This document shows, piece by piece, positions 53,421 to 61,231 of a stretch of 64,000 nt of DNA. Location of the stretch: NCBI GenBank assembly GCA_049889775.1, contig JBMHCT010000018.1, positions 62,001-126,000 of the forward strand, in the 5' to 3' direction. This DNA comes from Jejuia sp049889775 (GTDB lineage Bacteria; Bacteroidota; Bacteroidia; Flavobacteriales; Flavobacteriaceae). The number at the start of each line of letters is the position of its first letter. Position 1 is the first letter of the stretch. The notes beneath the pieces are model-generated. The model saw only the letters and a program-made list of their open reading frames with translations, was not told the DNA's origin and searched no databases. The position numbers and the translations under genes are program-made.

Positions 53421-54884
53421 CTATTGATTCAACAGGATTTTATTCCAATATCCCAATAACTCTTCATTCGTGGGTGACTCTGGTAAACCACGTTCTTTCA
53501 TTTTCTTTTTAGCATAATTCTGAGAGCCATTCCTTCCCTTTTGAATGGTTTCTTGTGATTCTGGAATTTGATTCTTCTCGTATATCTCTAGTTTATTCTG
53601 AAGTTCTGTTTTTAATCTATTAACATGTTCAGCATGAGGTGCATCTGCAATCAAATTATTAAATTCATTCGGATCTTTATCTAAATCATAAAACTCAAAT
53701 TCTGGTCTACTATCAGCCATAAATTGATTGAAAGGCGCTTTTAATTCTCCTTTTTTATGAAGTACTTTATAAACGGTAAAAGCCGGGTACTCGCTTCGTT
53801 TATAACTTGATAATTGCATCCAAGGCCTTTCTGGCTCTTGGTTCCAAATTAATTTATAATGCCCGTCTGTTATACTTCTAATATTATCTGCTGCATCTCC
53901 AGCTCTTCCTCTAAAGCCATACACATAATCTCTCTTTTCTTGGTCATCTCCAATAAATACTTTTCCGTGTAACTTATATGGTGTTTCCAAACCAGAAATA
54001 TGCATGGTTGTAGCTGCTACGTCCACCAAACTCACCAATCTTTTATCAACTTTATTGGCATCAACTTGATTTGGCCATCTAACAATTAAAGGGATTTGCA
54101 AGCCGCCTTCATATAAAAACTGCTTATCTCTTAAATGCGGACGCCCGTGGTCTCCAAAAAAGAATACAATGGTATTATCTGCTAAACCTTCTTCCTCTAA
54201 ACGTTTCATTACCCATCCCACTATATCATCACATCTTTGTACAGATTCTAGATATAAAGCCCAATCGGCCTTAATTAATGGATGCTCAGGATAACAACTT
54301 GGCAAAGTAACGGACTTATAATCTATTGGATTTTCCCCATGCCTTTCAAATACGCGATGCGGATATTTAATTTGTACTTGAGCAAAGAAAGGCTGACCTT
54401 CGGCTCGTTCACTCCAATCTTTACCATCATATTTTATACTAGGCACAAAATTATAATCCTTTTTTCCTCCTTTTTTAAGGTAGTCCTTTCCACTTCCATT
54501 CGCTATGAAATACCCAGCTTCTTTAAAATAATCTGTAATTGGCTTTATACTATCGGGAAGCTGAGTCATGTTAATAGTTCTATGATCTAAACAATTAACC
54601 GTTGTAGGATACATACCTGTTATTTGAGATGACCTACTTGTAGAACAAATGGGGGCGTTGGAATAAGCATTTGTATATAATGTTCCTTGTTGTGCCAACT
54701 TATCAATATGGGGTGTCTTTATATCAGGATTACCGTAACAGGCCAATTCCCGACCTAAATCATCAGCATTAATCCAAATAATGTTTGGTCTTTGTAATGG
54801 TTTTTCTTCCTTAATTCCTTTACATCCCAACAAAAAAAGAAAAGTTATACTTAGTACACTATATTTTACAATACGCTTTTTCAT
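53421..54884 (-). CDS. Sulfatase (family S1) lipoprotein of the polysaccharide operon
   Basis: A 487-residue lipoprotein (LFLLGC, Cys21) with a type I sulfatase domain. Residues IIWINADDLGRELACYGNPD carry the metal-binding Asp pair; APICSTSRSSQITG holds Cys80, which would become formylglycine, and Arg84. The motif reads C-S-T-S-R, so the usual Pro/Ala at position three is Thr. HGRPHLRDKQFLYEGGLQIPL gives the second half of the active site. Probable role: removing sulfate from algal galactan. Last gene of the operon, 11 bases after the broken GH16. Confidence 0.9.
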   Translation of the reverse strand: MKKRIVKYSVLSITFLFLLGCKGIKEEKPLQRPNIIWINADDLGRELACYGNPDIKTPHIDKLAQQGTLYTNAYSNAPICSTSRSSQITGMYPTTVNCLDHRTINMTQLPDSIKPITDYFKEAGYFIANGSGKDYLKKGGKKDYNFVPSIKYDGKDWSERAEGQPFFAQVQIKYPHRVFERHGENPIDYKSVTLPSCYPEHPLIKADWALYLESVQRCDDIVGWVMKRLEEEGLADNTIVFFFGDHGRPHLRDKQFLYEGGLQIPLIVRWPNQVDANKVDKRLVSLVDVAATTMHISGLETPYKLHGKVFIGDDQEKRDYVYGFRGRAGDAADNIRSITDGHYKLIWNQEPERPWMQLSSYKRSEYPAFTVYKVLHKKGELKAPFNQFMADSRPEFEFYDLDKDPNEFNNLIADAPHAEHVNRLKTELQNKLEIYEKNQIPESQETIQKGRNGSQNYAKKKMKERGLPESPTNEELLGYWNKILLNQ

Positions 54885-54895
54885 TGTCCTTTTAA

Positions 54896-55720
54896 TTATT
54901 TTTTAAATGGGTAATAATGGAAATAATCCACATCAAACCAAGAGTCTTTTTCTTCTGCATTTTTATGTCCAAAATATCCGTTAGATATAATCCAATGCAT
55001 GTTTTGCATACAGGTTTTTTTCATAACTCTACTAGTCTGTTCTTTACCCGCAGGTACTTTTCTTCCTAGTTTTTGCCACTGTCCATTTACAAATTCCCAA
55101 ACCTGCATATAATCAGGATGATACTCTAACCCAACAACTTCCCAATCACCAAACTGTGTTTTAACATCGTGATCAACCATAACGGCAATTAAATCCTTAT
55201 ATCTTTTCTTATCTAAATTTGGTGGTGCGTCAGAATCCCAACAATTTTGCTTACTCCAAGCATAATATTCAATCCAATCTAACTACACCCAATCATTTCC
55301 ATCTACTGGTGCATTTTTATTGTCTACTCCCATATTATTTCTATATCCCCAAATACATGGGTGCGTAGGAGATTTAGATCCATTGGTTTCAATACCTCTA
55401 ATTCTAAATTTAGTTACAAAAAAACCAAAACGACAGTAGTTTAATCCTGATATACCGCCTCCTTTTTTATCTGAGGCATCACATTTAATACTCACATATG
55501 AATTATCTAGTATGCTTACATATTTTTCACTATCGCCAATTAATCTATCTGGTCTTCTAAACGTCCATTTAGTCTTATCTAGAGAACTAAAATTATCTGA
55601 TATATTCCAGTCAATCTTAGACGTATACATGTTTCTAACCTTTTTAGGTGGTTCTTGTGTGTATGCACTTAAAATTGACAACATCATTACCACAACTACA
55701 AATAACAGCTGTTTCTTCAT
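54896..55720 (-). pseudogene. GH16-like gene interrupted by an in-frame TAG at the expected nucleophile codon
   Basis: From the ATG at 55720 (signal peptide to about SAYTQ) the frame reads 145 codons, meets TAG at 55285-55283, and continues open in the same frame to 54896 (275 codons in all). No shift is needed. Around the stop the protein reads GNDWV-stop-LDWIEYY. If the TAG were GAG the motif would be ELDWIE, a normal GH16 ExDxxE, so the stop falls on the expected catalytic Glu (residue 146). The downstream part keeps GH16-like strands ending in DVDYFHYYPFKK. Either a fresh nonsense mutation, readthrough or a base-call error; the tail shows no decay. Confidence 0.8.
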
Positions 55721-55740
55721 TACAAAATAGTTGAGATTTT

Positions 55741-57048
55741 TTAATTACTATTTTTAATTCTCTCCTTTTGTTTTTTGGATAATTTTCTAGAGAAGAACAC
55801 TTCTGGGTCTAGGTATAAACGTGTGTTTTTCATTTCTGGGTCATCTAAATCTAAACTCAAATCACAATCGAAACGCGTTAAGAAACTATATTTTCTTTTC
55901 TTTCCAACTGTAGCTTGATGTCCTGTAAAGTGAGACACTCCCCAAGTAATTCCACGTCCGTTTCCATTACTGTTGAAAGCGTCTGGAATGTAAGCACCAG
56001 CTGCAAAAGGCAATAAAGCCGTAACTGAAGCAATATCAAAAGTCACACCATCGGGTGCATACTGAATTGTACTATTTTCATTACCATCTCTGGTTACAAT
56101 GGCTGCAATACCTTCTTTAAAAGGAAACATAGCCGTTTCATGACCAGAATTAAATAATGGATTTAACGGGTGCTTTTTAAACGGTCCTAGCGGACTATCT
56201 GCAATTGCTAATCCAGCTGCTACTAAATATTTTGGACGTACCCCATAAGCAGCCTTGTAATAGATATAAATTTTACCTTTGTATACCAAAGGATATGGGT
56301 CATGAATTGAATATTGATCCCAAGTCCCTGGCTCTCCGTTAGGTATAATTTCTTGGTCAACAATGGTCCAAGGACCGTCTGGTGAATTGGCATAAGCAGC
56401 AGCTACTGGACAGTGATCTCCTTTTGTTCCACTTGCTTCATTAAACGCTTGAAAGTATAAATAGTATTTATCTTCCCATTTTAAAATATCTGTTGTGGTT
56501 ACAGAACGCCAACCCAAAGCTGGTTTTTCAGGTCTTTTAATTGCTGGCCCTTGCTCTTCCCAAGTAATGCCATCTTTAGAAGTTGCATACCAAATATCTG
56601 CTAAATCCCAATCTGTTGACGGTATTTCATCTGTTGCCAAATGGGCATTGGTAAAACCTACTGGTGGTTTTATGGTTTTTCTATATGTATACCACACATA
56701 GTACTTCCCATTTTCTTTAATGATTTTTGAAGGATCACGTCTTGATACGGTACCATCACCATTACTATAATCAAACCCTTTTAACTCTGTATACCTAAAT
56801 TGTGAAAACAACTCATTATCCTGTGGTCTGGGAGCCATATATCTATCATAAAGTCTTTCATTAGCTGCACTTAAAGGCCTATTGGGTTTAGTTTGAGGAA
56901 TATCCCAAGGATATCCTCCAATATCTTGCGTTGATACAGTTTCTTCTTGACTTTTGTTTTCTTCTACTTTTTGACTATCAGTTTTATTATCACAAGAAAA
57001 AATACCTACATATAATAATAATAGAAAAATAAGTTTAGTTGTCTTCAT
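55741..57048 (-). CDS. GH117 alpha-1,3-anhydrogalactosidase-like lipoprotein
   Basis: A 435-residue lipoprotein (IFSC, Cys19) with the GH117 five-bladed propeller. The N-terminal SAANER stretch (60-65) fits the S-x-A-x-x-R motif used for dimerisation. Then RRDPSKIIKENGKYYVWYTY (Asp105 is the likely catalytic base), ADIWYATSKDGITWEEQGPA and SVTTTDILKWEDKYYLYFQAF, all GH117-typical. The family removes 3,6-anhydro-L-galactose from the non-reducing end of neoagaro-oligosaccharides, so this gene points to agar or porphyran. It is 20 bases upstream of the interrupted GH16 gene. Confidence 0.87.
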   Translation of the reverse strand: MKTTKLIFLLLLYVGIFSCDNKTDSQKVEENKSQEETVSTQDIGGYPWDIPQTKPNRPLSAANERLYDRYMAPRPQDNELFSQFRYTELKGFDYSNGDGTVSRRDPSKIIKENGKYYVWYTYRKTIKPPVGFTNAHLATDEIPSTDWDLADIWYATSKDGITWEEQGPAIKRPEKPALGWRSVTTTDILKWEDKYYLYFQAFNEASGTKGDHCPVAAAYANSPDGPWTIVDQEIIPNGEPGTWDQYSIHDPYPLVYKGKIYIYYKAAYGVRPKYLVAAGLAIADSPLGPFKKHPLNPLFNSGHETAMFPFKEGIAAIVTRDGNENSTIQYAPDGVTFDIASVTALLPFAAGAYIPDAFNSNGNGRGITWGVSHFTGHQATVGKKRKYSFLTRFDCDLSLDLDDPEMKNTRLYLDPEVFFSRKLSKKQKERIKNSN

Positions 57049-57077
57049 TATACCTTCTTTTATTTTAATTTAAGTTC

Positions 57078-58322
57078 TTATTGTTTTGGTTGATAATATT
57101 TTACATAATCCACTTTCATACTTTTGCCATCTAAATCATCTTTTAAAGTACCATGCCATTTAATTAATGCCAGACTCAACCATATTGGTGCTTCGCTATG
57201 ACAGAATTCGTTTTTTGTTCTACGTAACTCTTTACCATCAAAGTAGAAAATTAATTCGTCTTCATTCCATTCTAAAGCATAGGTATTGAACGCTTCTGAA
57301 AAATCGTTAGTATCAGCAGCATCTAACACAGATATATCTCGCCATTCCCCATCTTTCATGTACTGAATTTTGTAATCATGTATCAAATTGCGCCAGTTTT
57401 TATTTTTATCTCTCCAGCCATTTGTAAACTGTATACACCCTACTTTCACAGGAGCATCCCAAGTGAACTCCACCCATTTTTGTCCTTCTTTTTGGGTAGC
57501 CCAAGAAGAATATGGGTTACCATCAACCAATTTATCAATTGTTGATTTAGGACTCGACGCTCCACTTGAAGTAATACTTACATTTTTAGCTTTGGCATGA
57601 TTTACAAGACCTGAAACATCTTTATCTGCAGTTTCCGAAAAAACATTCGGGTATTCACCAGATTCTATAACATTATAGATTCTAAATTCACCCATATTAA
57701 ACTTTGAACTATTATTGGAAACAAAACGTACTTTTTGTGTTTCCACCGGAAGTTCCAATTGAATAGAGTAATCTGGTTTTGTTCCGAAAAAGAACATTTT
57801 ACTATAGCTAGGATGTGTTTTTTTTCCTTTGGCGTTAACAGTAATATCTGACCAATTGTGAATATTGGTACTTACTTCATTTGGATAGTGGCCTTCATTA
57901 ATATCAATTTCAAATATTTTTCCATCTTTAGGCTCTTTTCTTGGCTTAGTCATTAACCAAAATGAATTGTTTGTAGCTTCTCCTCCTGCGTATTTGTATC
58001 TACATTCAAAATAGCCGTACTTAAACTTACGTTTAGTCCAAATGCTTCCAGCTGTCCAGTCTTGACCTCCTCTTTTTTCTTTTCGTATATCTAAATGTAA
58101 TTCTCCATCTCTAACAACAGCATTTTCACGCCAACGACTACAATACAAGTTAAAACTTGAGTGATTAGCAGATACCCATTGCTTATCTAAATCTTTGTTT
58201 TTATAATTAAAATCATCTTCCCAAACCAGTTCCCATTTTGAATAATCAAACGCTTTTTCTTCTTGGGCTTCTAATGCAAAGCCACTAAATATTACAATAA
58301 ATACTATGATACTATTCTTCAT
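57078..58322 (-). CDS. GH16 enzyme with a discoidin-like domain inserted in the catalytic fold
   Basis: A 414-residue secreted protein (signal to about ALEAQ). The first half of a GH16 jelly roll (about 25-180) ends with the catalytic IFEIDINEGHY (Glu138, Asp140, Glu143). An insert of about 165 residues (about 180-343) follows: ITSSGASSPKSTIDKLVDGN, YSSWATQKEGQKWVEF and DYKIQYMKDGEWRDI are F5/8 type C/CBM32-like. The GH16 fold then resumes with FNTYALEWNEDELIFYFDGK and closes at VDYVKYYQPK. It is probably an endo-galactanase with a built-in binding domain. 29 bases upstream of the GH117 gene. Confidence 0.85.
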   Translation of the reverse strand: MKNSIIVFIVIFSGFALEAQEEKAFDYSKWELVWEDDFNYKNKDLDKQWVSANHSSFNLYCSRWRENAVVRDGELHLDIRKEKRGGQDWTAGSIWTKRKFKYGYFECRYKYAGGEATNNSFWLMTKPRKEPKDGKIFEIDINEGHYPNEVSTNIHNWSDITVNAKGKKTHPSYSKMFFFGTKPDYSIQLELPVETQKVRFVSNNSSKFNMGEFRIYNVIESGEYPNVFSETADKDVSGLVNHAKAKNVSITSSGASSPKSTIDKLVDGNPYSSWATQKEGQKWVEFTWDAPVKVGCIQFTNGWRDKNKNWRNLIHDYKIQYMKDGEWRDISVLDAADTNDFSEAFNTYALEWNEDELIFYFDGKELRRTKNEFCHSEAPIWLSLALIKWHGTLKDDLDGKSMKVDYVKYYQPKQ

Positions 58323-58350
58323 TAATTTAATTCTTAGTAATTAAAGGCTT

Positions 58351-60093
58351 CTATTTCTTGCTGTTCTTTAAAGGTTTTAAATTCCAATATTCATAAACTT
58401 CTTTAAGCTGATTATAAGCTTCCTTTTTCTGTCGGGTTTCAGAAACAATGCCCCATTCTCTAAAACCAGATTCAGGAGTTCCTTTATAATTACTTCTGTA
58501 ATCATTGTAACTCCATAAGGAAATGCCCGTTACGTACGGATATGCTTTTAATTCCTTTAACCAACCTACAAAATCTCCATCTAACTCAGCTGATGGTGCA
58601 GGCCCAATTTGACCTTTTCCAATTTCTGAAACAAAAATGGGTTTACCGGGAAACCTCTCATGAACTCGTTCTACTATTTTTATAGCATGCCCATAACTGT
58701 TTACACACAGAAAATCAACCTTTTCATAGGGTTCTTTTCCTATTTCTCCGCCCTGGTAAGCCGTATTACTTACATAAGTTTTAAGCCTTGTTTTGTCTAA
58801 TGTTTCTACATAATCTATCATACTATTTACATAGTCATTTTGGTCTTTGGTAAGGTGTTGTTTTCCCCATTTAGGGCCTATGGTTCTTAATTCATTGCCA
58901 ACACTCCATGCCACTACAGATGGATGGTTATAATCCCGTTCTATCATTTCCTTTAACCATTGTTTTGTTAAAGGGTTACCGGGTATGCATTGTGGGTCTT
59001 CTCCCCAAACTGGTATTTCTTCAACTAATAAAAATCCAATGCTGTCACAAAATTTTAAAAGGTTTTTTGAAAGTGGCGCATGCATTAATCTTGAAAAATT
59101 ACACTTCAAATTATACTTTATATCTAACATATCCTTTAACACCAACTCATCTGGTTCTGTATTACCGTATGCAGGATGGTCATGCACGCGGTTAATACCA
59201 TTCATACGCACGGCTTCATTGTTTAAATAAAACTGTTCTCCTTTTGCTTCAAACTTTCTAATACCAAATTTATCTGATGCTGAATCAACAATATTATTAT
59301 CTACTGAAATTGAACTATTTAATTTGTAAAGTTTAGGTGTATTGAAGTGCCATAATTCAACATCTTTAAGAGGCTTTTCAAACTTTAGATACGATACAGC
59401 TGTTGATTCTTTTTCAATATTGATAGCAACAGAATCTCTATGAACACCTTCAATTTCTGTATATAAATTTACTGAAGCTGTTGAGCTACCATTATTTTCT
59501 AGTTTATATTTAATAGTGAAATCAACTTTTTGATTTTCAAAATCTGGTACAGAACTGATATGTTGATATACGATTCTAACATTTTCATTTGCTATTAAAG
59601 TTACATCTCTACTGATACCTCCCCATGCCCACCAAGCACCTCGTTTATAGGTGTTATCTGCCATAACCACTACAGAATTAGAACCGTTGGTTTTTACTTT
59701 GTCGGTAATATTGAATTCAAATGGGGTATACCCTCCAACATGTTCTCCTAAATATTCACCATTGAACCAAACCTTGGTAGTTTCGTATACAGCATCAAAT
59801 TTTAATCTAATTTGTTTGTTAGTCCAGCCTTTTGGTAGTTCAAATGATTTTTGATAATAGCCTTTCCCAACATACTCTGAATAACGCGCTCTGGTGTCCC
59901 AATTCCCAGGTACTTGTATAGTATCCCATTCACTAAAATTAGCCTTTAGTAGAATTTCTTCTGTTTTATCATTTGAAGCCAAAAATTGCCATGTTCCATT
60001 AAGCGAAACATCTTTGACCTGACTATTAGGCGCTTTTTCGCTACAAGCTAAAGCAGTTAACACAATCAAAAAGAGGCACGTTATTCTTTTCAT
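58351..60093 (-). CDS. GH2 family beta-glycosidase lipoprotein
   Basis: A 580-residue lipoprotein (LTALAC). Domains: N-terminal sugar-binding jelly roll (about 30-180, WDTRARYSEYVGKGYYQKSF), Ig-like (about 180-285), and a TIM barrel (about 290-580) with the acid/base in VAWSVGNELRT (Glu401) and the nucleophile in IFVSEIGKG (Glu490). It lacks the C-terminal domains of LacZ, so it is a short form. Probable beta-galactosidase acting on galactan oligosaccharides, but beta-glucuronidase-like specificity is possible. Between the GH16 with inserted domain (28 bases) and the GH43/117-like gene (6 bases). Confidence 0.9.
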   Translation of the reverse strand: MKRITCLFLIVLTALACSEKAPNSQVKDVSLNGTWQFLASNDKTEEILLKANFSEWDTIQVPGNWDTRARYSEYVGKGYYQKSFELPKGWTNKQIRLKFDAVYETTKVWFNGEYLGEHVGGYTPFEFNITDKVKTNGSNSVVVMADNTYKRGAWWAWGGISRDVTLIANENVRIVYQHISSVPDFENQKVDFTIKYKLENNGSSTASVNLYTEIEGVHRDSVAINIEKESTAVSYLKFEKPLKDVELWHFNTPKLYKLNSSISVDNNIVDSASDKFGIRKFEAKGEQFYLNNEAVRMNGINRVHDHPAYGNTEPDELVLKDMLDIKYNLKCNFSRLMHAPLSKNLLKFCDSIGFLLVEEIPVWGEDPQCIPGNPLTKQWLKEMIERDYNHPSVVAWSVGNELRTIGPKWGKQHLTKDQNDYVNSMIDYVETLDKTRLKTYVSNTAYQGGEIGKEPYEKVDFLCVNSYGHAIKIVERVHERFPGKPIFVSEIGKGQIGPAPSAELDGDFVGWLKELKAYPYVTGISLWSYNDYRSNYKGTPESGFREWGIVSETRQKKEAYNQLKEVYEYWNLKPLKNSKK

Positions 60094-60099
60094 TATAGC

Positions 60100-61227
60100 T
60101 TAGTTTTTATGTTTTGTGATTTTTAATGGAATTTGGATATTGAACGATTGACGTACATTATTCACATCAATAGAATCTGCCGCACAAAGTAGGGCTACAG
60201 GTTCACCATTTTCTATAAATACTTGCGGGCGTTCTAAATGGTCAAACTTTATTTTTCTTCCATCAGTAAATGTCACGGTACGGTCTGAGATTTCAAAATG
60301 TTTAGCTTGATTCCAGTTAATACCATCTTCAGAATCATAGTGAACTAAAGAGAAAACACGCTTTTTACCTTCGTGCTTAATGCGCTTTACAATAGCCCTG
60401 TATTTTCCATCTTGATACCAGATATAAGGGTCTTCTGCTGGAAACCTTTCTCCTTCAAACGTAAATACTGGGTCTGGATATTTTTTAAACGGCCCCGTTG
60501 GAGAGTCTGCTATGGCTACCATGTGAACCACTGGCCCACCAGCCGGTAACTTAAATTTCTTTCCAACTGCTTTATAGACCATTAAAATTTTCCCATCTGC
60601 CATTTGGCATACTGATGGATTTGAAGTCATTAACGCATCATGTGCTAAAGAATCATTTTCTGTAATGTCTAATACGGGTTTATCAAATCGTTTCCAAGGT
60701 CCGTTTGGACTATCGGCTACCGCAACACCTATACGTTGATTATTTCTGTGCACCCAATTAATTTTAGCTTTTCCTGGTACACTTACAATTTTTTCATCCC
60801 CAAAGTTCCCCATATAGTACAGGTAATATTTTCCATTAAAGTTATGAACGGTTGGATTGTGCGTTGCAGAACCATCCCAAAACTCAACGCCTCTGTCTGG
60901 CAATACATCATCTTTATGTTTAAATGGCCCAAAAGGTGATTCTGAAACCGCATGAGAAATAATGGAATAATTCACCCATTCCCAACCAATATTTTTAGGC
61001 CAAATTGAATAAAACATATGATATAAATTATCTTGACCTTTTACTAAAGAGCCACCCCAAATACTCATAGTATCATTATCAAATACAGATTTTGGTGATA
61101 CTTCTCCAAGTTCAATTTGATAATCGATTACAGCTTCTTTTATTGCTTCTTTTTTGTTATCTTTTTTCCCTGAACATGCTACTATTAGCATTAAGGAAAA
61201 TAGTACTATTAAACTATTATACTTCAT
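60100..61227 (-). CDS. GH43/GH117-clan beta-propeller lipoprotein
   Basis: About 375 residues from MKYNSLIVLFSLMLIVACSG, a lipoprotein (Cys at IVAC). Repeated blades carry SPFGPFKHKDDV, SPNGPWKRFDKPV and SPTGPFKKYPDPV; acidic residues sit in GSATHNPTVHNFNGKYYLYY and PAEDPYIWYQDGKYRAIV. This is the five-bladed propeller of GH43/GH32/GH117-type hydrolases, but I cannot fix the family. An earlier in-frame ATG is rejected because the chosen start is four bases after the GH2 stop and precedes the signal peptide directly. Likely an exo-glycosidase of the same operon. Confidence 0.78.
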   Translation of the reverse strand: MKYNSLIVLFSLMLIVACSGKKDNKKEAIKEAVIDYQIELGEVSPKSVFDNDTMSIWGGSLVKGQDNLYHMFYSIWPKNIGWEWVNYSIISHAVSESPFGPFKHKDDVLPDRGVEFWDGSATHNPTVHNFNGKYYLYYMGNFGDEKIVSVPGKAKINWVHRNNQRIGVAVADSPNGPWKRFDKPVLDITENDSLAHDALMTSNPSVCQMADGKILMVYKAVGKKFKLPAGGPVVHMVAIADSPTGPFKKYPDPVFTFEGERFPAEDPYIWYQDGKYRAIVKRIKHEGKKRVFSLVHYDSEDGINWNQAKHFEISDRTVTFTDGRKIKFDHLERPQVFIENGEPVALLCAADSIDVNNVRQSFNIQIPLKITKHKN

Positions 61228-61231
61228 TATT

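Noticed and set aside
54896..55180. Separate small gene downstream of the interrupted GH16
   Set aside because: It is in the same frame as the upstream part and continues the GH16 fold; its ATG is an internal Met.
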